A stretch of 64,000 nucleotides of DNA from Acidimicrobiales bacterium (GTDB lineage: Bacteria > Actinomycetota > Acidimicrobiia > Acidimicrobiales > AC-14). Positions 17,925-25,038 of this stretch are shown here, piece by piece (position 1 is the stretch's first letter; each line of letters begins with the position of its first letter). The translations under genes were made by a program, and so were the position numbers. The notes under the pieces were generated by a model that saw only the letters and a list, made by a program, of their open reading frames with translations, was not told the DNA's origin and searched no databases. The stretch covers positions 92,786 through 156,785 of the forward strand of contig JAODBK010000042.1 of NCBI GenBank assembly GCA_025463925.1, given 5' to 3'.

Positions 17925-18688
17925 CGGGCCGACCGGCGGGCGTCGAGCGCCCGCGCGAGCAGCCACGCCGCGCCCAGCCAGAGCAGGCCGCCGGCCCCGT
18001 CGAGGATGTAGTGGTTGGCGGTCACGACGATCACCAACAGCGTGACGATCGGGTACGCGACGATCGCGATCCTGGCCCATCGCCTTTGCAGCACGGGGTA
18101 GAGCGCGAACGCGCACCAAGACGACCATCCGATGTGCAGGCTGGGCATCGCCGCGAACAGGTTGCCCGTGTCCTTCATGGACCCCGAGTCGAACGGGCCC
18201 ATGCCGCCGATGACCGCGGCGGTGTCGACGAAGTGCCAGTGATCGGGAAGCAGCCGCGGTGGCGTCAACGGGTAGAAGGCGAAGCCGAGCAACGCGAGGA
18301 CGCACAGCAGGCCCAGGGTGTCGCGCCACACGCGGTACCGCTCGGGGAACGAACGGAACAACACGATGAGCACGATCACCGGGACGACGAAGTGGATCGT
18401 CCCGTAATAGATGTCGGCGGCCTCGACGAGGGGGTGGTTGCCGAGCACGGCGCGCTGCATGCCGTGCTCGACGAAGAGGTGCAGCGCCCGTTCGGCCGCG
18501 ACCACCTGCTTGGCGTGGACGAGCGCGGACGCCGCGGCGTTGCCGTCGACCAGCGAGCGGGCCCACTCGTACGCGCCGTAGAACGCGCCGCACACCGCGA
18601 CCTGGATCGCCCATTGGCGCGCCGACGGCCGGCGGCGCGCCGTTTCGGGCGCGGCAGGTTCCGTCGCGAGGGTCGTGGGTGCCGCCAT
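17921..18688 (-). CDS. PAP2-superfamily membrane phosphatase / phosphotransferase
   Basis: 255 residues with about six membrane helices. The PAP2_3 (inositol-phosphorylceramide-synthase-like) signatures are 'FYPLTPPRLLPDHW' (about 137-150), 'NLFAAMPSLHIGWSSW' (about 175-190, catalytic His) and 'VVTANHYILDGAGG' (about 220-233, second catalytic His and Asp). Likely releases or transfers a phospho-headgroup at the membrane. Coupled with the downstream thioesterase by a 4-base overlap. The substrate is not predictable. Confidence 0.87.
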   Translation of the reverse strand: MAAPTTLATEPAAPETARRRPSARQWAIQVAVCGAFYGAYEWARSLVDGNAAASALVHAKQVVAAERALHLFVEHGMQRAVLGNHPLVEAADIYYGTIHFVVPVIVLIVLFRSFPERYRVWRDTLGLLCVLALLGFAFYPLTPPRLLPDHWHFVDTAAVIGGMGPFDSGSMKDTGNLFAAMPSLHIGWSSWCAFALYPVLQRRWARIAIVAYPIVTLLVIVVTANHYILDGAGGLLWLGAAWLLARALDARRSAR

Positions 18689-18763
18689 CGCCGTCAGTCT
18701 TCCCGAGCCCGTCCGGCAGGGACCAGCTCAGCGGGTATCGGACATTTCGGACGGCAGGTGCAA

Positions 18764-18769
18764 TACACT
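18764..18769 (+). promoter_or_regulatory. -10 hexamer for the HTH gene
   Basis: TACACT, 8 bases before the ATG at 18778. The spacing fits a leaderless transcript; no Shine-Dalgarno sequence lies between. Confidence 0.55.
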
Positions 18770-18777
18770 CGACGGAT

Positions 18778-19038
18778 ATGAAATCGACGGGTGACGCCTG
18801 GATGGGAACAGTCGAGGCGTCCGAGCACTTGGGGATCACGCTGCGGACGCTCTACCGCCTGATCGACACCGGCCAGGTGCCGGCCTACAAGTTCGGGCGG
18901 GTGATCCGGCTGCGACGGGACGAGGTGGACGCGTTCATCGCCGCCTCGCGCGTGTCGCCCGGCCAGCTCGGCCACCTCTACCCGCAGCCCGAGACCACCA
19001 TCGCGGTCGACCTCGTCGACGCCGACGCGCGCGGATAG
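18778..19038 (+). CDS. Excisionase-type (BldC-like) helix-turn-helix DNA-binding protein
   Basis: 86 residues. The MerR/excisionase winged helix occupies about residues 10-55: 'TVEASEHLGITLRTLYRLID' is the HTH and 'GQVPAYKFGRVIRLRRDEVDAF' the wing, as in BldC-type regulators. A short C-terminal tail follows. ATG at 18778 is chosen because a -10 box sits at leaderless spacing; ATG at 18802 is an alternative. No integrase is nearby, so it is more likely a chromosomal regulator than a phage excisionase. Confidence 0.85.
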   Translation: MKSTGDAWMGTVEASEHLGITLRTLYRLIDTGQVPAYKFGRVIRLRRDEVDAFIAASRVSPGQLGHLYPQPETTIAVDLVDADARG

Positions 19039-19045
19039 GCGGGCA

Positions 19046-19051
19046 TAGCCT
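19046..19051 (+). promoter_or_regulatory. -10 hexamer for the acyltransferase gene
   Basis: TAGCCT, 5 bases before the GTG at 19057, consistent with leaderless transcription. Confidence 0.45.
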
Positions 19052-19056
19052 GCGGC

Positions 19057-19752
19057 GTGCGCTTCGACTCCCTGGGTGACGCGGCGCGGCGATCGGCCGG
19101 CCGCGCCGTCCAGCGGGCGTGGGAGGAGGCGTGCCGGGTCGCGGCCGTCGGGCCCGACACCGCGAGAGGCCGGCGCTTCGGGCGCTTCGGCGCCGGCAGC
19201 ATCCTCTGCTTCCCGTGGACCGCGCTCTACAACGAGCGGTGGATGTGGATCGGCGAGGCGACCCGCATCGGGCCGTACGTCACGCTGTCGGTCGGGATGG
19301 TGCCCGGCCAGACGATGACCACCGACCCGGTGGTGCGCATCGGCGACCGCTGCGTCATCGGCAAAGGGAGCGGCATCGTCGGCCACCTGCAGATCGAGAT
19401 CGGCGACGACGTGTGGACCGGGCACCACGTCTACATCACCGACCAGAACCACGGCTACGAGGACCCCGACGTGCCGATCGGGGACCAGATGGCGCCCGAG
19501 CGGCCGGTTTCGATCGGCGCCGGCTCGTGGCTCGGGCACGGCACCATCGTGTTGCCGGGCGCCCGGATCGGTCGGCACGTCGTCGTGGCCGCCGGCTCGG
19601 TGGTGCGGGGCGAGCTGCCGGACAACTGCGTCGTCGCCGGCAATCCGGCAAAGGTCATCCGTCGCTACGTCCCGGGTCAGGGCTGGCCGCGGGTCGACAC
19701 CGATGACCTCAGCCCGGCAGCGCACCCACGAACGCGAGCGCGGCGTCGATGA
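19057..19752 (+). CDS. Left-handed beta-helix (hexapeptide) acyltransferase
   Basis: 231 residues. Hexapeptide turns run from about residue 62 to 200: 'IGEATRIGPYVTLSVG', 'IGDRCVIGKGSGIVG', 'IEIGDDVWTGHHVYITDQNHGYED' (catalytic His), 'IGAGSWLGHGTIVLPGARIG' and the closing 'VVAGNPAKVIRRY'. The pattern matches maltose/galactoside O-acetyltransferase-like enzymes that modify sugars. The GTG start at 19057 has a -10 box close upstream. The 3' end overlaps the convergent hydrolase gene by 44 bases, and the last 25 residues are low complexity. Confidence 0.88.
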   Translation: MRFDSLGDAARRSAGRAVQRAWEEACRVAAVGPDTARGRRFGRFGAGSILCFPWTALYNERWMWIGEATRIGPYVTLSVGMVPGQTMTTDPVVRIGDRCVIGKGSGIVGHLQIEIGDDVWTGHHVYITDQNHGYEDPDVPIGDQMAPERPVSIGAGSWLGHGTIVLPGARIGRHVVVAAGSVVRGELPDNCVVAGNPAKVIRRYVPGQGWPRVDTDDLSPAAHPRTRARRR

Positions 19753-20398
19753 ACCGGAAGTCCTTGGGAGTGGCGAAGTGGTCGCAGCCCTTCAGGGTGA
19801 CGAGGCGGGCATCGGGGAGGGCGTCGACCAACGGTGCGGCCGGCCCGGCGAAGTCCCGGTCGCCGAGCACGACCAGCACCGGGCAGGTGACGGCTTCGAG
19901 CACCGCGGGCGACATCGGTCCACCCGGCCGCCGCAGGCACGCGGCGAGCGCGGCACGGTCGTTGCCCGGGCCGCCGGCGTAGTCGGCGAACAGGCGGCCG
20001 ACGATGTCGTCCTCGTCGGCGCTGCCGGCTTCGACGGCCCGCGCGATGGCGTCGTTGCGATCGTCCCGGAACAGGTTCTCGCCGACGCCCGCGATGACGA
20101 GGGTCCGGAATCGGCCCGGATCGTCGACGGCGACGCCGAGCAGCGTCCGGGCGCCGAGCGAGAAGCCGATGGCGTCGACGGTCGGCGGCAGCTTGGCCGC
20201 CAGGTCGGCCTCGAGGTCGAGATACGCGCTCGGGTCGTGCGGCTTGTCGGACGATCCGTGGCCGAGGAGGTCGACGGCAACGACCTCGCGGCCGGCGTCG
20301 GCGAGCAGGTCGACCCAGCCCGGCTCGCGCCAGGTGTGGTCGAACGAGGAGCCGAACCCGTGGACCAGGACGACGGGCGGCGCGGCGGCATCGGGCAC
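19709..20398 (-). CDS. Alpha/beta-fold hydrolase
   Basis: 229 residues. 'VVLVHGFGSSFDHTW' is the oxyanion strand-loop (about 9-23), 'VVAVDLLGHGSSD' follows, and the nucleophile elbow is GFSLG (Ser about 100). The acid is Asp in 'VLVVLGDRDFAGP' and the catalytic His is in 'LKGCDHFATP', so the triad looks complete. Cytoplasmic; the substrate is unknown. GTG at 20398 is preceded on the minus strand by TACCCT 6 bases upstream. Confidence 0.9.
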   Translation of the reverse strand: MPDAAAPPVVLVHGFGSSFDHTWREPGWVDLLADAGREVVAVDLLGHGSSDKPHDPSAYLDLEADLAAKLPPTVDAIGFSLGARTLLGVAVDDPGRFRTLVIAGVGENLFRDDRNDAIARAVEAGSADEDDIVGRLFADYAGGPGNDRAALAACLRRPGGPMSPAVLEAVTCPVLVVLGDRDFAGPAAPLVDALPDARLVTLKGCDHFATPKDFRFIDAALAFVGALPG

Positions 20399-20404
20399 GG
20401 CGGG

Positions 20405-20410
20405 AGGGTA
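20405..20410 (-). promoter_or_regulatory. -10 hexamer for the hydrolase gene
   Basis: TACCCT on the minus strand, 6 bases before the GTG at 20398; leaderless-type spacing. Confidence 0.5.
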
Positions 20411-20448
20411 CCGGTGTGTGATCGACGCTGTCGGGTATCCAGTGCGAG

Positions 20449-20646
20449 ATGACCGATCCCCGAATCGAGAACCACGCCGTGGGGGTTGAGCTGCAACTGG
20501 TCGAGCTGGTCGAGCAACTCGAGTGGGCGCAGGATCAGGGGCGAGACGGCGACGTGACCCGGCTGCGCGCCGAGATCGACGAGCTTCAGGCCGAGCTGGC
20601 TGCCACCGCCGAGAAGCTGGGTGCCGGTTGGCGCATTGCTGGTTGA
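20449..20646 (+). CDS. Small coiled-coil protein
   Basis: 65 residues, not recognised. 'ELQLVELVEQLEWAQ' and 'VTRLRAEIDELQAELAATAEKL' have a heptad pattern and should form a helical hairpin or coiled coil. Composition and frame look like real coding. It is divergent from the hydrolase and convergent with the membrane protein at 20681. A -10-like TATCCA lies before the start but does not fit the hexamer well. Could be a partner or regulator of a neighbour; no function claimed. Confidence 0.6.
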   Translation: MTDPRIENHAVGVELQLVELVEQLEWAQDQGRDGDVTRLRAEIDELQAELAATAEKLGAGWRIAG

Positions 20647-20680
20647 CCGGCAGGGTGCGCGTCGCGAAGCGTCGGACGCG

Positions 20681-21190
20681 TCACCGGCCGGCGGGCGCGA
20701 CGGTTTCGAGCACGTCCGGCCGGCAGATGCGGCACGGCGTGAGGCCCTCGGCCTCGGCAACCGCGACCGGCGCGACCGGCAGGTCCTTCCCTTCGGCCAG
20801 GCGGCAGTCGGGCCGGTGGTAGGAGCTGGCGCCCAACACGACGTGCGGCTCGCCGGCAGTGCCGGCGGTGGCGTGGCCGTTGCCGGCGGCCAGCACACCT
20901 GAACCCAGAGCGTTGGCGAGGCGACCGACGGCCTGGTTGAGCTCGCGCAGCTGGCCCTCGAGCAGCACGCGGTCGCGGCGGCCGTTCTGCACGATGATCA
21001 GCGTCGCCCCGGTGATGATGAGGCCCAGGCCGAGCGCGCCGCCCGACAGCAGGTAGGGGATCTGGCCCTGGGTGAAGTCGACGCCGGCGGCGCCGTTCCA
21101 GCCGAGGCCGATGAGGACGATGCCGACGCCGATGCACCCGAGGCCGAGCTGGCCTCCCAGCTGACTCCACGTCCGTCGCACGGCGGTCAT
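20681..21190 (-). CDS. Membrane protein with C-terminal Ada-like zinc-binding motif
   Basis: 169 residues in two parts. The N-terminal half has two hydrophobic helices joined by 'FTQGQIPYLLSGG' (about 40-52), matching the paralog at 10295-10762. A coiled-coil segment follows (LRELNQAVGRLANAL). The C-terminal half (about 120-160) carries 'SSYHRPDCRLAEG' and 'GLTPCRICRP', whose H..xC...CxxC order resembles the zinc-binding segment of Ada-type proteins. No alkyltransferase domain is present. Perhaps a membrane-tethered metal or thiol-reactive site; this is inference. Confidence 0.75.
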   Translation of the reverse strand: MTAVRRTWSQLGGQLGLGCIGVGIVLIGLGWNGAAGVDFTQGQIPYLLSGGALGLGLIITGATLIIVQNGRRDRVLLEGQLRELNQAVGRLANALGSGVLAAGNGHATAGTAGEPHVVLGASSYHRPDCRLAEGKDLPVAPVAVAEAEGLTPCRICRPDVLETVAPAGR

Positions 21191-21208
21191 GGTAGGCCCG
21201 GCCGCCGG

Positions 21209-21214
21209 TAGGGT
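21209..21214 (+). promoter_or_regulatory. -10 hexamer for the LLM oxidoreductase gene
   Basis: TAGGGT, 8 bases before the ATG at 21223; leaderless-type spacing. Confidence 0.5.
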
Positions 21215-21222
21215 GCCCGTTC

Positions 21223-22230
21223 ATGCGACTCGGCCTCAACCTGGCCTACTCGGGTCCCTCGGCGGCGGACAACGTCGAGCTCGTGCAGTTCGCCGAGTCG
21301 CTCGGGTACCACTCGGTCTGGACCGCGGAGGCCTACGGGTCGGACGCGGTCGTGCCGCTGACGTGGCTCGGCGCGCACACGTCGACCATCAAGCTCGGTA
21401 CGGGGATCATGCAGATGCCCGGGCGGTCGCCGGCGATGACGGCCATGACCGCGGCGACGCTCGACGCGTACTCCGGCGGCCGGATGCTGCTCGGGCTCGG
21501 CCTGTCGGGCCCGCAGGTTGCCGAGGGCTGGCACGGCGTGCCGTACGGCAAGCCGCTGGGCAAGACGCGTGAGTACGTCGAGATCGTGCGCGCCGTGCTG
21601 GCGCGGGACGCCCCGCTCGAACACCACGGCGAGCACTACGACATCCCCTACACCGGTGCCGACGCGACCGGTCTCGGCAAGCCGCTGAAGTCGATCCTCC
21701 ATCCGCGCAAGGACATCCCCATCTACCTCGCGGCCATCGGGCCGAAGAACGTCGCGCTGGCGGCGGAGATCGCCGATGGCTGGTTGCCGATCTTCTTCTC
21801 GCCGGCGCGATGGCGCGACGTGTTCGGCGCGTCGGTGGGCGAGCGCGACCTGTCGACGTTCGACATCGCGCCGACCGCGACGGTGGTGCTCGGCGACGAC
21901 GTCGACGCGTGCCGGTCGATGGTCAAGCCGTTCCTCGCGTTGTACGTCGGCGGGATGGGCGCCCGGGGCCGCAACTTCTACAACGACCTCGCGTGCCGGT
22001 ACGGCTTCGAGGGCGCGGCGAAGGAGATCCAGGACCTGTACCTCGACGGCAAGAAGGCCGAGGCGGCGGCCGCGGTGCCCGACTCGTTGGTGGACGCGGT
22101 CGCGCTGTGTGGCCCGAAGGGCCGCATCGCCGAGCTGGTCGAGGAGTGGAAGGCGTCGCCGGTGACGACGATGATCGTGGGCGCCGCGCAGCGCGAGGCG
22201 CTGGAGCTCATGGCCGAGCTCGTCCTCTGA
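21223..22230 (+). CDS. LLM-class (F420-dependent type) oxidoreductase
   Basis: 335 residues of the luciferase-like monooxygenase TIM-barrel superfamily. Typical stretches: '[19 protein letters not shown]' (about 25-43), '[15 protein letters not shown]' (about 56-70), '[22 protein letters not shown]' (about 78-99) and '[22 protein letters not shown]' (about 166-187). Related actinobacterial enzymes use cofactor F420 and oxidise or reduce small organic molecules. Overlaps the convergent DUF3052-like gene by 23 bases. Confidence 0.9.
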   Translation: MRLGLNLAYSGPSAADNVELVQFAESLGYHSVWTAEAYGSDAVVPLTWLGAHTSTIKLGTGIMQMPGRSPAMTAMTAATLDAYSGGRMLLGLGLSGPQVAEGWHGVPYGKPLGKTREYVEIVRAVLARDAPLEHHGEHYDIPYTGADATGLGKPLKSILHPRKDIPIYLAAIGPKNVALAAEIADGWLPIFFSPARWRDVFGASVGERDLSTFDIAPTATVVLGDDVDACRSMVKPFLALYVGGMGARGRNFYNDLACRYGFEGAAKEIQDLYLDGKKAEAAAAVPDSLVDAVALCGPKGRIAELVEEWKASPVTTMIVGAAQREALELMAELVL

Positions 22231-22801
22231 CGAACCGGAGCGCGGTGTGGGTGGCCGACCAGCGAGCCACCTTGGTGTCGGTCAAGCCGGCGCCGCGGCC
22301 GGCCGCGATGACGTCGTTCTCGGTGGGCTTCGCCCCGCCCTTGCGGAACACGACCCACAGCGCGCCGCGATCGGCGACGCGGCGCATGAGCGCGTCGAGG
22401 TCGGCGAGCTGGTCGGGCGAGTCCGCCGCGTAGAGGAGGACGTCGGCCGGTTGGCCCTTCTTGGGCGGCGTGACGTCGGTGCCGAGCTCCGCGGCGTCGA
22501 CGCCGACCAGGGCGGTGGTGACGCCGGCTTTCAGGCCGAGCTTGTCGGCGAGTGTCGGCGGGTTCGCGATCTTGTCGGCCCAGCGCGCCGCCGCCTTCTC
22601 GCCGAGCGCGATCTCGACCGGGCCGTGCGCGTTGGTGACGAGCACGAGGTCGTCGCCGTCGACGCGGATGCTCGTGATGTCGGCGAACGGGAGCTTGAGC
22701 TTCAGCGGCTGCCGGACGATGACCTCGTCGGTCTCGAGCAGCACCTTGGCCTCGGCGGCCTCGCCGCCGACTCGGACGGTCGCGACCGCTTCGGCGCCCA
22801 T
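22208..22801 (-). CDS. DUF3052-like protein with N-terminal PH-like domain
   Basis: 197 residues. The C-terminal part (about 80-195) matches the DUF3052 pattern: '[20 protein letters not shown]', a DVLLY strand, '[14 protein letters not shown]' and '[20 protein letters not shown]'. The N-terminal 75 residues ([19 protein letters not shown] ... [14 protein letters not shown]) look like a small PH-like or beta-sandwich domain. Role unknown. The ATG overlaps the stop of the upstream DUF1015 gene, so the two are co-expressed. Confidence 0.75.
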   Translation of the reverse strand: MGAEAVATVRVGGEAAEAKVLLETDEVIVRQPLKLKLPFADITSIRVDGDDLVLVTNAHGPVEIALGEKAAARWADKIANPPTLADKLGLKAGVTTALVGVDAAELGTDVTPPKKGQPADVLLYAADSPDQLADLDALMRRVADRGALWVVFRKGGAKPTENDVIAAGRGAGLTDTKVARWSATHTALRFVRGRARP

Positions 22802-23973
22802 CAGCCGAGGCTTCGGAACACCAGGCCGGTGCGGGGCTTGGGCCAGAAGAACGTCGACTTCTCGGGCATGCGCCGGCGGGCGTGCGCCGCGGCCGCGATC
22901 TGGCCGACGGTGGCCGGGCGGAGCAGCACCGCGGCCGTGGCGTCGCCCTTCTCGACTGCCGCGACGGCGTGATCGACGCCGTGCTGGTAGGCCAGCTCGG
23001 GCGGTGCCGGGAGCTCGGCGAGGGCGACGTCGAGGCGCGCCGAGTCGAGGTCCTCGATGTCGGCGGGGAACGTCTCCGGCTTCGGCTTCAAGAGGAACGC
23101 GCCGCTCGCGGTGACGAGGGCCAGCGCGCCGGCGTCCGCCATGCGCGGCGCGAGGGTGTCGCTGGTCGCGGGACCGGCGTCGAACACGTCGAAGTGGGCC
23201 GCGAGGGTGTCGAGCAGGTCGACACCGTCGGGGAGCCCGGAGATGAGGCGGTGGATGGGCCGCACCGTCAGCTGCTCGTCGGCCAGCTCGACGACGTAGG
23301 CCATGAGGAGGTCGGCCTCCGGCGTGCCGGCCTCGTCGCGGTAGGCGAGCGCGGTCTCGTACCGGTGGTGGCCGTCGGCGATGACGATCGGCGCGCTGGC
23401 GACGGCGCGGGAGATGGCGTCGACGACCCCGGGCTGCGTGATGCGCCAGAGGCGGTGGTGGATGCCGTCCTCGTCGGTGCAGCGGGCGTCGGGCGGGCCG
23501 GGAAGCTCGCACAGCGCGCTGAGCCCGGTCGCGAGGGAGAGACCCCACACCGGCGACAGGTTGGCGCGGGTGGCGCGCTGGAGGTCGAGCCGGTCGCTCT
23601 TCGGCTTGGGCATGGTGCGCTCGTGGGGGAGCACGTCGCCCTCGCCCGGCACGCTGAGCTCGAGGGCGCCGATGACGCCCGCCGTCTGCCGGGCCCGGCC
23701 GGCCTCGTCGTGGTAGCCCATCCGGTAGACGTAGAACGAAGGCGCGTCGTCGGGCGCGATGACGCCCTGGTGTTGCCACTCGGCGAACCGCCGCCCGGCG
23801 TCGTCGTAGTCCCCGCCGGGGAGGTCGACCCGCACGATGTTGTACGGGCTCCGCGCCTCCAGCCGGGCCTGCTCGTCCGGCCCGATGACGTCGTACGGCG
23901 GCGCGGTGACGTCGGCCAGCTCGACCCGCTCGAGGTCGTACCGCAGACCGGCGAACGGCTCGAACCGGGGCAT
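22801..23973 (-). CDS. DUF1015-family protein (SerK/SbnI-like fold)
   Basis: 390 residues. The opening 'RFEPFAGLRYDLERV' and 'LADVTAPPYDVIGPDEQARL', then 'SPYNIVRVDLP', 'SFYVYRM', 'HERTMPKPKSDRL' and 'IVIADGHHRYETALAYRDE' are classic DUF1015 blocks. Some members are serine kinases (SerK, SbnI), so a kinase role is possible but untested here. First gene of a two-gene unit; a 47-bp palindrome (23999-24045) lies 25 bases upstream of its start. Confidence 0.9.
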   Translation of the reverse strand: MPRFEPFAGLRYDLERVELADVTAPPYDVIGPDEQARLEARSPYNIVRVDLPGGDYDDAGRRFAEWQHQGVIAPDDAPSFYVYRMGYHDEAGRARQTAGVIGALELSVPGEGDVLPHERTMPKPKSDRLDLQRATRANLSPVWGLSLATGLSALCELPGPPDARCTDEDGIHHRLWRITQPGVVDAISRAVASAPIVIADGHHRYETALAYRDEAGTPEADLLMAYVVELADEQLTVRPIHRLISGLPDGVDLLDTLAAHFDVFDAGPATSDTLAPRMADAGALALVTASGAFLLKPKPETFPADIEDLDSARLDVALAELPAPPELAYQHGVDHAVAAVEKGDATAAVLLRPATVGQIAAAAHARRRMPEKSTFFWPKPRTGLVFRSLG

Positions 23974-23998
23974 GGCGTCCAGTTTTAGCAGCCCCGGC

Positions 23999-24045
23999 TT
24001 TTGCCTCCCCGCGCCGGCCTGTGAGGCCGGTGCGGGGAGGCAAAA
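23999..24045. repeat. 47-bp palindromic element, left copy
   Basis: Arms of 21 bases (23999-24019 and 24025-24045) pair with a single mismatch (a G-T pair in RNA) around a 5-base loop TGTGA. The outer part of the arm is TTTTGCCTCCC and the inner part CCGGCC. The right edge ends GGGAGGCAAAA. No T-tract follows on either strand, so it is not a standard terminator. The same geometry recurs at 24992-25038 on the other side of the AbiEi-DUF559 gene. Confidence 0.9.
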
Positions 24046-24078
24046 CGCCGACGCGGTGTTGCTGTCACACCTCCTCCA

Positions 24079-24084
24079 TAGGGT
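24079..24084 (+). promoter_or_regulatory. -10 hexamer for the AbiEi-DUF559 gene
   Basis: TAGGGT, 8 bases before the ATG at 24093; leaderless-type spacing. It lies outside the left palindrome. Confidence 0.5.
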
Positions 24085-24092
24085 TCGTCGTC

Positions 24093-24989
24093 ATGACGAA
24101 GCTCGATCGCCTCGTCGCGGCAAGGGCCGCCGATCAGCACGGAGTCGTGTCACGCCAGCAGGTCATCGAACTCGGCCTCTCGGACACGGCGATCGACAAA
24201 CGACTGCGCACTGGCGCGCTGGAACGGGTGCACCGTGGCGTGTACCGGATGCCCGGCGCTCCGAACTCCTGGCGGCAAGCACTCATGGCCGCCTGCCTCA
24301 TCGGCGACGGCGGCTTTGCGTCACATCGCGCCGCGTCGAAGCTGTGGGACCTTCGTGGGGTCAACAACCCACCGGTCGAGATCACGATGCTTCGGCGGAA
24401 GCTCCACGTCGTGCGCGGGGTCGTCTTTCACGTCACGGACACGCTCGATCCGGCCGACGTCATGACCGCTGATCGAATTCCCGTCACGTCGCCGGCTCGC
24501 ACGCTGGTCGGGCTCGGCGCCGTGGAGCCGAGGATTGTGGGTCCCGCCCTGAAGGACGCGGTGCTCAAGGGCCTGGTGACGTATCCGCGGATGTGGCACA
24601 CCGTGCGGAGGTTGAGCGCTCAGGGACGCAACGGCATCGGCGTGTTGCGGGCCGAGTTGGAGCGGCTTGACCCGTCACAGCCACCGACCGAGTCGATGCT
24701 GGAGGATCGCTTTGTGAGCGTAATGAGGCGAGCAGGCGTCGAACTGCGCGGGCAGGTCCGCATCGGCCCCTTCCGAGTCGACTTCGCCGATCCCGTCCGC
24801 AAAGTCATCGTGGAGCTCGATGGGCGTCGCTGGCACGAAGCCGAGCGCGATCGCGTGCGCGATCGGGCCCGTCGGATGCAGCTGCGAGCCGCTGGCTGGA
24901 CCGTGATCGAGGTCACGTGGCTCGACCTGAAGTATTGGCCGGATCTCGTGGTCGCTGAGCTGCGGCAGGCGCTCGGAGCCGCGGCATGA
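24093..24989 (+). CDS. AbiEi-like winged-helix domain fused to DUF559 (Vsr-like) nuclease domain
   Basis: 298 residues. The N-terminus (about 1-60) is the AbiEi winged helix: 'AADQHGVVSRQQVIELGLSD', then 'LERVHRGVYRMPG'. The middle (about 60-190) resembles the AbiEi antitoxin body ('IPVTSPARTLVGLGAV'). The C-terminal part (about 215-298) is DUF559/Vsr-like: 'FRVDFADPVRKVIVELDGRRWHE' holds a PD-(D/E)xK-type site (Asp, then ELDG), with 'RRMQLRAAGWTVIEVTW' after it. No AbiEii toxin is adjacent. ATG at 24093 is used. The gene is bracketed by two palindromes of one family and probably moves or acts as a unit; the function is unknown. Confidence 0.87.
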   Translation: MTKLDRLVAARAADQHGVVSRQQVIELGLSDTAIDKRLRTGALERVHRGVYRMPGAPNSWRQALMAACLIGDGGFASHRAASKLWDLRGVNNPPVEITMLRRKLHVVRGVVFHVTDTLDPADVMTADRIPVTSPARTLVGLGAVEPRIVGPALKDAVLKGLVTYPRMWHTVRRLSAQGRNGIGVLRAELERLDPSQPPTESMLEDRFVSVMRRAGVELRGQVRIGPFRVDFADPVRKVIVELDGRRWHEAERDRVRDRARRMQLRAAGWTVIEVTWLDLKYWPDLVVAELRQALGAAA

Positions 24990-24991
24990 GC

Positions 24992-25038
24992 TTCTGCCTC
25001 CCGTCACCGGCCCCTGGGGCCGGTGACGGGAGGCAAAA
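24992..25038. repeat. 47-bp palindromic element, right copy
   Basis: Arms of 21 bases (24992-25012 and 25018-25038) pair with one mismatch around a 5-base loop CCTGG. Outer TTCTGCCTCCC and inner CCGGCC match the left copy, while the four bases between them (GTCA here, CGCG there) differ but stay paired. It begins 2 bases after the AbiEi-DUF559 stop. It also codes, on the minus strand, for the last residues and stop codon of the P450 gene. Confidence 0.9.

Noticed and set aside
18778..19038. Phage excisionase of an integrated element
   Set aside because: No integrase, attachment repeat or phage genes lie near; the protein fits a BldC-like chromosomal regulator.
23999..24045. Reading the palindromes as ordinary rho-independent terminators
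   Set aside because: The arms are edged by T on the left and A on the right, the reverse of a terminator, and no T-tract follows on either strand.
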